Assembly: GCF_029227915.1 (NCBI RefSeq)
Contig: NC_079884.1
Coordinates: 31,374,001 to 31,438,000 of the forward strand
Source of the DNA: Hydractinia symbiolongicarpus
Taxonomy: Eukaryota; Cnidaria; Hydrozoa; Anthoathecata; Hydractiniidae
Reading direction: 5' to 3'
DNA length: 64,000 nucleotides
The notes under the pieces were generated by a model, which saw only the letters and a program-made list of their open reading frames with translations, had not been told where the DNA came from and did no database searches. The translations under genes and the position numbers were made by a program. Within the stretch, counting starts at the first letter, position 1; every line of letters starts with the position of its first letter. Below are positions 26,713 through 36,875 of the stretch, in pieces.

Positions 26713-29700
26713 CAAACGATTTTTTAAATTATTATTTCACCACTAAAGCCCATGAGACTTGTAGTTTTTAAAAATGTTTTCATTTTTGATGACACGCTGA
26801 ATAAAAAAAAATTTAATCGCCGGCACACCAAAACCCGCGATTTCCCGTAAATCCCGGTCTCGGCCTGTATAGTCAAAAGTATACAGGGAAAGTACCCAGT
26901 GAGTAAACTCATTTCCCTAACGAATTTTTAAATTATTTTTTCACCACTAAAACGCATGAGACTTGTAGTTTTCAAAAATTTTTTCATTTTTGATGAGACG
27001 CTGAATAAAAGAAGTTTAATCGCCGGCAAACGAAAACCTGCGATTTCCGGTAAATCCCGGACTCGGCCCGTATAGTTAAAAGTATACAAAGAAAGTGCCC
27101 AGGGTGTACACTCATTTCCCGAACGATTTTTTAATTTACTTTCTCACCACTAAAACGCATGAGACTTGTAGTTTTCAAAAATGTTTTCATTTTTGATAAG
27201 ACGCTGAATAAAAGAAGTTTAATCGCCGGCAAACGAAAACTTGCGATTTCCCGTAAATCCCGGACTCGGCCCGTATAGTCAAAAGTATACAAAGAAAGTA
27301 CCCAGGGAGTGAACTAATTTCCCAAACGATTTATTAAATTATTATTTCACCACTAAAGCCCATGAGACTTGTATTTTTTAAAAATGTTTTCATTCTTGAT
27401 GAGACGCTGAATAAAAGAAGTTTAATCGCCGGCAAACGAAAACCCGCGATTTCCCGTAAATCCCGGACTCGGCCCGTATAGTCAAAAGTATACAAAGAAA
27501 GTACCCAGGGAGTAAAGTCATTTCCCGAACGATTTTTTAAATTATTTTTTCACCACTAAAACGCATGAGACTTGTAGTTTTCAAAAATGTTGTCATTTTT
27601 GATGAGACGCTGAATAAAAGAAGTTTAATCGCCGGCAAGCGAAAACCTGCGATTTCCCGTAAATCCCGGACTCGGCCCGTATAGTCAAAAGTATACAAAG
27701 AAAGTACCCAGGGAGTAAACTCATTTCCCAAACGATTTTTTAAATTATTATTTCACCACTAAAGCCCATGAGACTTGTAGTTTTTAAAAATGTTTTCATT
27801 TTTGATGAGACGCTGAATAAAAGAAATTTCATCGCCGGCAAACGAAAACCCGCGATTTCCTGTAAATCCCGGTCTCGGCCTGTATAGTCAAAAGTATACA
27901 GGGAAAGTACCCAGTGAGTAAGCTCATTTCCCTAACAAATTTTTAAATTATTTTTTCACCACTAAAACGCATAAGACTTGTAGTTTTTAAAAATGTTTTC
28001 ATTTTTGATGAGACGCTGAATAAAAGAAGTTTAATCGCCGGCAAAGGAAAACCCGCGATTTCCCGTAAATCCCGGACTCAACCCGTATAGTCAAAAGTAT
28101 AAAAAGAAAGTACCCAGGGAGAAAACTCATTTCCCAACCGATGTTTTAAATTATTTTTTCACCACTAAAACGCATGAGACTTGTAGTTTTCAAAAATGTT
28201 TTTATTTTTGATGAGACGCTGAATAAAAGAAGTTTAATCGCCGGCAAGCGAAAACCTGCGATTTCCTGTAAATCCCGGACTCGGCCCGTATAGTCAAAAG
28301 TATACAAAGAAAGTACCCAGGGAGTAAACTCATTTCCCAAACGATTTTTTAAATTATTATTTCACCACTAAAGCCCATGAGACTTGTAGTTTTTAAAAAT
28401 GTTTTCATTTTTGATGAGACGCTGAATAAAAGAAATTTAATCGCCGGCAAACGAAAACCCGCGATTTCCCGTAAATCCCGGTCTCGGCCTGTATAGTCAA
28501 AAGAATACAAAGAAAGTACCCAGGGAGTAAACTCATTTCCAAAACGATTTTTTAAATTAATATTTCACCACTACAGCCCATGAGACTTGTAGTTTTAAAA
28601 AATGTTTTCATTTTTGATGAGACGCTGAATAAAAGAAGTTTAATCGCTGGCAAACGAAAACCCGCGATTTCCCGTAAATCCCGGACTCGGCCCGTATAGT
28701 CAAAGGTATACAAGGAAAGTACCCAGTGAGTAAACTTATTTCCCAAACGAATTTTTAAATTATTTTTTCACCACTAAAACGCATGAGACTTGTAGTTTTC
28801 AAAAATGTTTTCATTTTTGATGAGACGCTGAATAAAAGAAGTTTAATCGCCGGCAAACGAAAACCCGCCATTTCCCGTAAACCCCAGACTCGGCCCGCAT
28901 AGTTAAAAGTATACAAAGAAAGTACCCAGGGAGTAAACTCATTTCCCGAACGATTTTTTAAATTATTTTTCACCACTAAAACGCAGGAGACTTGTAGTTT
29001 TCAAAAATGTTTTTATTTTTGATGAGACGCTGAATAAAAGAAGTTTAATCGCCGGCAAACGAAAACCTGCGATTTCCCGTAAATCCCTGACTCGGCCCGT
29101 GTAGTCAAAAGTATACAAAGAAAGTACCCAGGGAGTAAACTCATTTCCAAAACGATTTTTTAAATTAATATTTCACCACTAAAACGCAGGAGACTTGTAG
29201 TTTTCAAAAATGTTTTTATTTTTGATGAGACGCTGAATAAAAGAAGTTTAATCGCCGGCAAACGAAAACCTGCGATTTCCCGTAAATCCCGGACTCGGCC
29301 CGTATAGTCAAAAGAATACAAAAAAAGTACCCAGGGAGTAAACTCATTTCCAAAACGATTTTTTAAATTAATATTTCACCACTAAAGCCCATGAGACTTG
29401 TAGTTTTTAAAAATGTTTTCATTTTTGATGAGACGCTGAATAAAAGAAGTTTAATCGCCGGCAAACGAAAACCCGCGATTTCCCGTAAATCCCTGACTCG
29501 GCCCGTGTAGTCAAAAGTATACAAAGAAAGTACCCAGGGTGTAAACTCATTTCCCAACGATTTTTTAAATTATTTTTTCACCACTAAAACGCATGAGACT
29601 TGTAGTTTTCAAAAATGTTTTCATTTTTGATGAGACGCTGAATAAAAGAAGTTTAATCGCCGGCAAACGAAAACCCGCCATTTCCCGTAAACCCCAGACT

Positions 29701-31985
29701 CGGCCAGCATAGTCAAAAGTATACAAAGAAAGTACCCAGGGAGTAAACTCATTTCCCGAACGATTTTTTAAATTATTTTTTCACCATTAAAACGCAGGAG
29801 ACTTGTAGTTTTCAAAAATGTTTTCATTTTTGATGAGACGCTGAATAAAAGAAGTTTAATCGCCGGCAAACGAAAACCTGCGATTTCCCGTAAATCCCGG
29901 ACTCAGCCCGTATAGTCAAAGGTATACAAAGAAAGTACCCAGGGTGTAAACTCATTTCCCAACGATTTTTTAAATTATTTTTTCACCACTAAAACGCATG
30001 AGACTTGTAGTTTTCAAAAATGTTTTCATTTTTGATGAGACGCTGAATAAAAGAAGTTTAATCGCCGGCAAACGAAAACCCGCGATTTCCCGTAAATCCC
30101 TGACTCGGCCCGTGTAGTCAAAAGTATACAAAGAAAGTACCCAGGGTGCAAACTCATTTCCCAACGATTTTTTAAATTATTTTTTCACCACTAAAACGCA
30201 TGAGACTTGTAGTTTTCAAAAATGTTTTCATTTTTGATGAGACGCTGAATAAAAGAAGTTTAATCGCCGGCAAACGAAAACCCGCCATTTCCCGTAAACC
30301 CCAGACTCGGCCAGCATAGTCAAAAGTATACAAAGAAAGTACCCAGGGAGTAAACTCATTTCCCGAACGATTTTTTAAATTATTTTTTCACCATTAAAAC
30401 GCAGGAGACTTGTAGTTTTCAAAAATGTTTTCATTTTTGATGAGACGCTGAATAAAAGAAGTTTAATCGCCGGCAAACGAAAACCTGCGATTTCCCGTAA
30501 ATCCCGGACTCAGCCCGTATAGTCAAAGGTATACAAAGAAAGTACCCAGGGTGTAAACTCATTTCCCAACGATTTTTTAAATTATTTTTTCACCACTAAA
30601 ACGCATGAGACTTGTAGTTTTCAAAAATGTTTTCATTTTTGATGAGACGCTGAATAAAAGAAGTTTAATCGCCGGCAAACGAAAACCTGCGATTTCCCGT
30701 AAATCCCGGACTCGGCCCGTATAGTCAAAAGAATACAAAGAAAGTACCCAGGGAGTAAACTCATTTCCAAAACGATTTTTTAAATTAATATTTCACCACT
30801 AAAGCCCATGAGACTTGTAGTTTTTAAAAATGTTTTTATTTTTGATGAGACGCTGAATAAAAGAAGTTTAATCGCCGGCAAACGAAAACCCGCGATTTCC
30901 CGTAAATCCCGGCTCGGCCCGTATAGTCAAAGGTATACAAGGAAAGTACCCAGTGAGTAAACTTATTTCCCAAACGAATTTTTAAATTATTTTTTCACCA
31001 CTAAAACGCATGAAACTTGTAGTTTTCAGAAATTTTTTCATTTTTAATGAGACGCTGAATAAAAGAAGTTTAATCGCAGGCAAACGAAAACCCGCCATTT
31101 CCCGTAAACCCCAGACTCGGCCCGCATAGTCAAAAGTATACAAAGAAAGTACCCAGGGAGTAAACGCATTTCTCGAACGATTTTTTAAATTATTTTTTCA
31201 CCACTAAAACGCAGGAGACTTGTAGTTTTCAAAAATGTTTTCATTTTTGATGAGACGCTGAATAAAAGAAGTTTAATCGCCGGGAAACGAAAACCTGCGA
31301 TTTCCCGTAAATCCCGGACTCGGCCCGTATAGTCAAAAGTATACAAAGAAAGTACCCGGGGTGTAAACTCCTTTCCCGAACGATTTTTTAAATTATTATT
31401 TCACCACTAAAGCCCATGAGACTTGTATTTTTTAAAAATGTTTTCCTTTTTGATGAGACGCTGAATAAAAGAAGTTTAATTGCCGGCAAACGAAAACCCG
31501 CGACTTCCCGTAAATCCCGGACTCATCCCGTATAGTCAATAGTATACAAAGAAAGTACCAAGGGAGTAAACTCATTTCCCGAACGATTTTTTAAAATTTT
31601 TTTTCACCACTAAAACGCATGAGACTTGTAGTTTTCAAAAATGTTTTCATTTTTGATGAGAAGCTTAATGAAAGAGGTTTAATCGCCGGCAAACGAAAAC
31701 CCGCGATTTCCCGTAAATCCCGGGCTTGGCCCGTATAGTCGAATGTATACAAAGAAAGTACCCTGTGAGTAAACTCATTTCCAGAACGATTTTTTAAATT
31801 ATTTTTTCACCACTAAAACGCATGAGACTTGTAGTTTTCAAAAATGTTTTCATTTCTGATGAGACGCTGAATAAAAGTAGTTTAATCGCCGGCAAACGAA
31901 AACCCGCAATTTCCCGTAAATCCCGGGCTTGGCCCGTATAGTCAAAAGTATACAAAAATAATACCCAGGGAGTAAACTCATTTCC
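26713..31985 (+). repeat. 26-mer higher-order repeat (5.27 kb), copy 2
   Basis: Tandem copy of 21440-26712. The match fails at about 31985, where this copy reads TTTAATTTATTTTTTCAC while the end of copy 1 leads into TTTAAATTATTATTTCAC. The 607-bp internal 3-mer is also present here (GGCCAGCATAG members near 29703 and 30310), so that small duplication predates the large one. Confidence 0.88.
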
Positions 31986-32820
31986 CGAACGATTTTTTAA
32001 TTTATTTTTTCACTACTAAAACGCATGAGACTTGTAGTTTTCAAAAATGTTTTCATTTTTGATGAGACGCAGAATAAAAGAAGTTTAATCGCCGGCAAAC
32101 GAAAACCTGCGATTTCCCGTAAATCCCGGACTCGGCCCGTATAATCAAAAGTATACAAAGAAAGTACCCAGGGAGTAAACTAATTTCCCAAACGATTTTT
32201 TAAATTATTATTTCACCACTAAAGCCCATGAGACTTGTAGTTTTTAAAAATGTTTTCATTTTTGATGAGACGCTGAATAAAAGAAGTTTAATCCGCGGCA
32301 AACGAAAACCCGCGATTTCCCGTAAATCCCGGACTCGGCCCGTATAGTCAAAAGTATACAAAGAAAGTACCCAGAGAGTAAACTCATTTCCCGAACGATT
32401 TTTTAAATTATTTTTCACCACTAACACGCATGAGACTTGTAGTTTTCAGAAATGTTTTCATTTTTGATGAGACGCTTAATGAAAGTGGTTTAATCGCCGG
32501 CAAACGAAAACCCGCGATTTCCCGTAAATCCCGGGCTTGGCCCGTATAGTCGAATGTATACAAAGAAAGTACCCTGTGAGTAAACTCATTTCCCGAACGA
32601 TTTTTTAAATTATCTTTTCACCACTAAAACGCATGAAACTTGTAGTTTTTAAAAATGTTTTCATTTTTGATGAGACGCTGATTAAAAGAAGTTTAATCGC
32701 CGGCAAACGAAAACCTGCGAATTCCCGTAAATCCCGGACTCGGCCCGTATAGTCAAAAGCATACAAAGAAAGTACCCAGGGAGTAAACTCATTTCCCGAA
32801 CGATTTTTTAAATTATTTTT

Positions 32821-32860
32821 TCACCACTAAAACGCATGCTTCACCACTAAAACGCATGCT
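32821..32860 (+). repeat. 20-bp direct duplication at the retrotransposon 5' junction
   Basis: The 20 bases at 32821-32840 are repeated exactly at 32841-32860. The first 18 bases are ordinary satellite (CACCACTAAAACGCATG) and the last two (CT) are not satellite. The element's own sequence follows. No other monomer in the window has this doubling. Confidence 0.9.
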
Positions 32861-33124
32861 TAGCTCTCGTTGAGGTCGGACGTATCTAAAACGCTCCGGT
32901 CTTGGCGCGCTAAGTCGAAGAAAGAAAAAAGAAGACTAAAGCTTGAAGAGCTCCTGCTTTGACAGCTAAGTCCTTTTTGATTTATTATATACTGTACTGC
33001 CTTCTTTACCTCATTTATATCTTTTCATTTCTTTAATTTGTTGTTTTGTAAGTTTTTTAAATTATTGTTTTTGTTAATAAATTGTTTTTATCCCAGTCAG
33101 TTTTTTATCCATCTATCATCTAAT
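32861..33124 (+). promoter_or_regulatory. Retrotransposon 5' leader (untranslated, probable internal promoter)
   Basis: This stretch has no ATG before 33125. Its first ~60 bases are CpG-containing and GC-richer, then purine-rich (about 32919-32945), then long T-rich DNA up to the start codon. LINEs of this type carry an internal promoter at the 5' end; I see no individual promoter element that I can name with confidence. Any TATATA-like string near 32987 is in AT-rich sequence and is not convincing. Confidence 0.5.
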
Positions 33125-36100
33125 ATGGTAGCTTTGCTGTGTTGTGGGTTCCTGCTGCTCCTTCTGTGTAACATCGTAAGGAAATGGGCTTGCCTCAGAT
33201 CCTTCAAACATAGTTTTGGAAGAGCACATAACCGTAGAATGATCTCTCTACGACTTAAAAATAACTTTACTCAGGTAGGAAACCCCACATTTACGCTAAA
33301 ACTGATTTTTGTGTTCGTTGTATTTTTGAGCAATACAAAACCTTCGTTCAAAAGTAGCTCACCCAACAACAACGAAATGAGTCGACTTGATAGGAGTTTC
33401 TTTTCTATCTCTTCACTTGATGCCTGCAATAGAGTTTCTGAAAGCCAGCTCACTCTCCAATTAAAATTAATGGCTTTATCAAAACTTAAGCCAAGCAGGC
33501 ACAAGTATTTCTATTTTTTAATCCTCTTGTCAGGGGACATCTGCCTCAACCCAGGTCCTGTTAAGTATCCCTGTTCTTCATGCTTAAAACCTGTGGCAAA
33601 AACACACAAAGCACTTTCTTGTGACAAGTGTGGATTATGGGCTCATAAAAAATGTGAGCGTATTTCTGATAAAAAATATCAACAATTTATGAAGACTCCT
33701 GAAGATAAACTGTTTTTCGTTTGCAGTCCCTGTCTTTCTCGTAATTTGCCCTTTGCTAATGAGGAGTCATTTGGTGACGAAATTCCGGACAACATCAATA
33801 TTACTATTGATGAAAACTTTGATTTTGAGGCAATCAGAAATGGGAAGGGCTTAAAAATGGCCCATCTCAACATTAATGGTCTGTCATCCAAACTAGACTA
33901 TGTTAAACTTCTGCTACATCAAACAAAACTTGATGTATTCTCCATCTGTGAAACCAAAATTGATGACACCATCACTGACAATGACGTTAAAATTGATGGC
34001 TATGTTTGTTATAGGAATGATCGGAATAGACGAGGTGGGGGTGTTCTAATTTTTGTTAATGAAAACTTGGATAGCCACCTTTTGAAACACCTTTACTTCG
34101 AAAATGTTGAATCACTATGGGTGAAAGTGTGCCTGAAAAAAACTAAACCTATTTACGTGTGTGGGGTTTACAGGCCACCTGGAGGTAGTGATTTGCAGAG
34201 TACCGAAAACCTGTGTACTCATTTTAAACAGTGTTTTAACAAGTTCCCAAAAGAAAAAGAAGTTTTTATCTTGGGAGATTTTAACTGTAACATGCTTTCA
34301 AAATATGCTCTTTCCTCCAAAATAAAGGAATTATGCTCCACTCTTTTCCTAAAACAACATATTACGGAGCCAACTCGTGTTACTGAAAATAGTAGCACTC
34401 TTATAGACTTGATACTTTCTAACAGTTCTTGTATTTCTAAAACTGGTGTCATGGATTTAGGCATCAGTGATCACAATTTAGTTTATGTGATCAGAAAATT
34501 CAAAAGGCCAAAATTTGAACCTAAAACATGCAAGGTTCGTAGCTACAAGAACTTCAGTGAAGAGGCTTTTCTGAAGGACCTTAGGAATTTAGACTGGTCA
34601 TATTTTAATAATTATGATGACCTTGATAAAGCATGTGAGAAACTGAATAAAAATGTTAAAACAGTGGCTGACAAACATGCCCCTTTCAAAACACATAGAT
34701 TTTCTGGCCGTGTTGAGGCATGGGTCACTGATGAATTAATAATAGCCATCAAAGAAAGAGACTTCTTGAAACGGAAAGCATCAAAAACAAAATCCATCAT
34801 AGACTGGGAAGCTTTCAAACAAAAAAGGAACCAGGTAATAGGTCTCAAAAATCGACTCAAAAACGAGTACTATAATGACGTTTTGCAGGACTTTCAAAAA
34901 CGGCCAAAACAACTTTGGAAAACCCTAAAAAAACTGGTTCCTGATAAGTCAGGCAATACTACCTCGATAAAACGAGTAGTCCAAAACGATGGTACAGAAA
35001 CTTCTCACCCAAAAGAAATTTCCAACACATTCAATTCATTTTTTGTCAGTGTTGGTGCCAAACTAGCCTCTAAATTTTCTTCTGACACTACTAATGTTAA
35101 TCCACCTGTTAGCGGACACGATTTTCGGTGGGCTCGTATTGAGACCAAAAGTGTCGAAAAAATAATTAGATCACTAAAACTTAATAAAGCTACAGGCTTG
35201 GACGGAATTGGTTCACGACTGCTAAAAGCAGGTTCGTCAGTTTTAAGTATTTATTTATCAAGTCTTTTCAACAAATCTTTATTTACTGGTTATGTACCTA
35301 AATGTTGGAAGACTAAAAGGGTCTCGCCTATTTTTAAAAGTGGCAATAAAACAGATCCTACTAATTATCGGCCTATCTCCATTTTGCCAATTCCTATGAA
35401 AATTTTTGAAAAGTTAGTGCATGAGCAAATGTCTCATTTTATTTCTGAGCACAACTTCCTGAATGACAGACAGTCCGGATTTCGAAAACTCTTTTCCACA
35501 GAAACTGCAGTAGTCGATGTCTCTGATTTTATTCTTACTGAGCTCGACCAACATAACTTTGTTTGTGCTGTGCTCATTGACCTTAAAAAAGCTTTTGACA
35601 CTGTTGATCATAAAATTTTGTTAAAAAAACTATGGTGTTTTGGCATCAGAGATGCTGCCTTTGACTGGTTCGAGTCCTACTTAACGGACCGAATGCAGCT
35701 GACTCTTGTAAACGACACAGGATCAGATCTGCTTCATGAAGACGCTTTTGGGGTGCCGCAGGGATCTGTGTTGGGGCCCCTGCTCTTTCTTTTGTATATT
35801 GATGACTTAAAATCTGTCATCAATTCAAACTACCACCATCTATATGCGGATGATACAATAATTATTTCGTCTCATAAAAACTTGGATACCCTTGTCTCCC
35901 AGGTCGAGTTATACCTTTCGCAAGTCGACCTCTGGCTGAATAATAACAAAATGACTATTAATACGGACAAAACTGAAACAATCTTTTTCGGCAACCACAG
36001 CCAGTTAAAAAAAGTTGAGAACAAAACTATCAACTATATGGGTATTCCTTTGAAGAGGAGCGAAAAAGTTAAATATCTTGGGGTAACATTTGATCAAAAA

Positions 36101-36637
36101 ATGCAATGGGAAAAGCACATTAATGACATAAATAGAAAAATACTAATTAAATATTCTAAAATTAGAACCATTGCATCCTGTTTAACACCTCACACAAAAA
36201 ACCTTTTAATTAATGCACTTGTCATGCCATATTTCAACTACTGCTCCTCGGCATGGGCTTGTGCCACCCAAGGTAGATTGGGAAAACTAGAAAAACGATT
36301 AAAATGTGTCCGTACCTTTCTTGGGAAAGAGGGGGAATATTCAATGAATAATTTACTCATCAAAAACGATGCCATATTAGTTTTCAAAGCCATGAATCAC
36401 ATTGCTCCTGATTACATGCGCTCAAAATTCCTTTTGACAAAAAACTGTCATAATCATCAAACAAGAGGAGCTTCAAAAAACAGGTTCACACTTCCCTTGG
36501 TCAACACGGAATTTGGCAAAAAAGCCTTCCCATTTAGAGCTGCAAAAGTGTGGAATAATCTTCCAGACCAAGTGACCTGTGATGGAAGTCTGCTTTCGTT
36601 TAAGACTTCCATCTCTAATGTATTTGGCAAATTCTAA
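33125..36637 (+). CDS. Retrotransposon polyprotein: signal-like N-terminus, 2A-like motif, PHD finger, AP endonuclease, reverse transcriptase
   Basis: Intact ORF, 1170 codons. The start chosen is the first ATG of the element; context is A at -3 and G at +4. Residues 1-18 (MVALLCCGFLLLLLCNIV) are hydrophobic and signal-peptide-like; a second hydrophobic stretch lies at 56-69. A 2A-like motif GDICLNPGP ends at P145. A complete C4HC3 PHD finger follows (C150, C153, C166, C169, H174, C177, C200, C203). The APE-type endonuclease starts near 245 (LNINGL with N251; E276; YRPPGG 349-354; GDFN with D385; SDH 448-450). Reverse transcriptase runs from KATGLDG (688) through D819 (LIDLKKAFD), GVPQGS (876) to YADD (907-910). 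The C-terminal FPFRAAKVWNNLP (W1143) is usual in CR1/L2-type proteins. The enzyme nicks the target and primes reverse transcription there. All key catalytic residues are present, with no frameshift or stop. Confidence 0.95.
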   Translation: MVALLCCGFLLLLLCNIVRKWACLRSFKHSFGRAHNRRMISLRLKNNFTQVGNPTFTLKLIFVFVVFLSNTKPSFKSSSPNNNEMSRLDRSFFSISSLDACNRVSESQLTLQLKLMALSKLKPSRHKYFYFLILLSGDICLNPGPVKYPCSSCLKPVAKTHKALSCDKCGLWAHKKCERISDKKYQQFMKTPEDKLFFVCSPCLSRNLPFANEESFGDEIPDNINITIDENFDFEAIRNGKGLKMAHLNINGLSSKLDYVKLLLHQTKLDVFSICETKIDDTITDNDVKIDGYVCYRNDRNRRGGGVLIFVNENLDSHLLKHLYFENVESLWVKVCLKKTKPIYVCGVYRPPGGSDLQSTENLCTHFKQCFNKFPKEKEVFILGDFNCNMLSKYALSSKIKELCSTLFLKQHITEPTRVTENSSTLIDLILSNSSCISKTGVMDLGISDHNLVYVIRKFKRPKFEPKTCKVRSYKNFSEEAFLKDLRNLDWSYFNNYDDLDKACEKLNKNVKTVADKHAPFKTHRFSGRVEAWVTDELIIAIKERDFLKRKASKTKSIIDWEAFKQKRNQVIGLKNRLKNEYYNDVLQDFQKRPKQLWKTLKKLVPDKSGNTTSIKRVVQNDGTETSHPKEISNTFNSFFVSVGAKLASKFSSDTTNVNPPVSGHDFRWARIETKSVEKIIRSLKLNKATGLDGIGSRLLKAGSSVLSIYLSSLFNKSLFTGYVPKCWKTKRVSPIFKSGNKTDPTNYRPISILPIPMKIFEKLVHEQMSHFISEHNFLNDRQSGFRKLFSTETAVVDVSDFILTELDQHNFVCAVLIDLKKAFDTVDHKILLKKLWCFGIRDAAFDWFESYLTDRMQLTLVNDTGSDLLHEDAFGVPQGSVLGPLLFLLYIDDLKSVINSNYHHLYADDTIIISSHKNLDTLVSQVELYLSQVDLWLNNNKMTINTDKTETIFFGNHSQLKKVENKTINYMGIPLKRSEKVKYLGVTFDQKMQWEKHINDINRKILIKYSKIRTIASCLTPHTKNLLINALVMPYFNYCSSAWACATQGRLGKLEKRLKCVRTFLGKEGEYSMNNLLIKNDAILVFKAMNHIAPDYMRSKFLLTKNCHNHQTRGASKNRFTLPLVNTEFGKKAFPFRAAKVWNNLPDQVTCDGSLLSFKTSISNVFGKF
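33536..33559 (+). other. 2A-like ribosome-skipping motif, variant DICLNPGP (residues 138-145)
   Basis: The codons give D-I-C-L-N-P-G-P, preceded by the hydrophobic YFYFLILLSG. The known 2A consensus is D-(V/I)-E-x-N-P-G-P, where translation skips the last glycine-proline bond. The NPGP core is intact but the usual glutamate is cysteine (C140). 2A-like peptides in this position, just before a PHD or endonuclease region, are known from LINEs of sea urchins and other invertebrates. Whether this variant still works cannot be told from sequence. Confidence 0.75.
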
Positions 36638-36841
36638 TGGAGATCACTTTTTAATTTTTTAATTTTTGTTTTTTATTCTTTTTCTTTTCAATTTTCACAG
36701 ATTATAAATGTTACTATGTTTGATTGAGCTGAGGCAGTCTAAGGTTTATCATTTTTTGTTTCTTTTTTGTTCTAGTGGCCCCCAGTGGAAACAATCCACT
36801 AACTATAGGTTTTTGTGATTTTCTGGGCTAGCCACTTTAAA

Positions 36842-36844
<3 letters not shown>
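36638..36844 (+). other. Retrotransposon 3' UTR with nested stem-loop
   Basis: T-rich UTR. Near its end nested inverted repeats are visible: AGTGGC (36774-36779) with GCCACT (36831-36836), CCC (36781-36783) with GGG (36825-36827), and AGTGGA (36784-36789) with TCCACT (36795-36800) around an AACAA loop. A 3' stem-loop just before a short tandem tail is established as the template recognised by the reverse transcriptase in L2-type elements. The same role here is inference. Confidence 0.75.

Positions 36845-36874
<30 letters not shown>
36845..36874 (+). repeat. (TTA)10 3'-terminal microsatellite of the retrotransposon
   Basis: Ten perfect TTA units directly join the satellite at ATGAGAC (36874-36880). 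Short tandem tails instead of poly(A) are typical of CR1/L2-group LINEs. The last A is shared with the satellite. Confidence 0.9.

Positions 36875-36875
<1 letters not shown>

Larger units (their letters stand above)
1..32840 (+). repeat. Satellite array, left block (about 162 monomers of ~203 bp)
   Basis: Head-to-tail tandem repeat. The marker cAtgAGACTTGTAG recurs at 182, 385 and 588, an exact 203-bp period, and continues with only small indels to the retrotransposon junction. All copies share one orientation. There is no unrelated sequence inside the block. Monomers differ at linked positions: class A has CTTAATGAAAG, GGGCTTGG, TCGAATG and CCTGTGAG; class B has CTGAATAAAAG, GGACTCGG, TCAAAAG and CCAGGG. 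The first 900 bases are mostly class A; 16-26 kb is mostly class B. The 203-bp length is close to one nucleosome plus linker, a common satellite size. A centromeric or pericentromeric location is possible but not shown by the sequence. Confidence 0.97.
32861..36873 (+). mobile_element. Full-length non-LTR retrotransposon, CR1/L2-like, inserted in the satellite
   Basis: About 4.0 kb of non-satellite DNA holds a 264-bp 5' leader, one intact ORF with PHD, endonuclease and reverse transcriptase domains, a ~207-bp 3' UTR with nested inverted repeats and a terminal (TTA)10. There are no long terminal repeats and no poly(A) tail. The short tandem 3' repeat, the APE-type endonuclease and the C-terminal FPFRAAKVWNNLP segment point to the CR1/L2 group of LINEs. 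The satellite on both sides is in phase: an unoccupied equivalent at about 38200-38360 reads straight through. Target-site duplication is at most about 3 bp (ATG). Intactness suggests a recent insertion. Clade assignment is from memory of motifs, not a tree. Confidence 0.92.

Noticed and set aside
33038-33124. Retrotransposon ORF extended upstream to a TTG codon at 33038
   Set aside because: TTG starts belong to bacterial annotation. The first ATG of the element is at 33125 in strong context (A at -3, G at +4), so the 29 extra residues are treated as leader.
33271-35611. Minus-strand open frames inside the retrotransposon
   Set aside because: They are short, lie opposite strongly conserved + strand domains and have no recognisable motifs.
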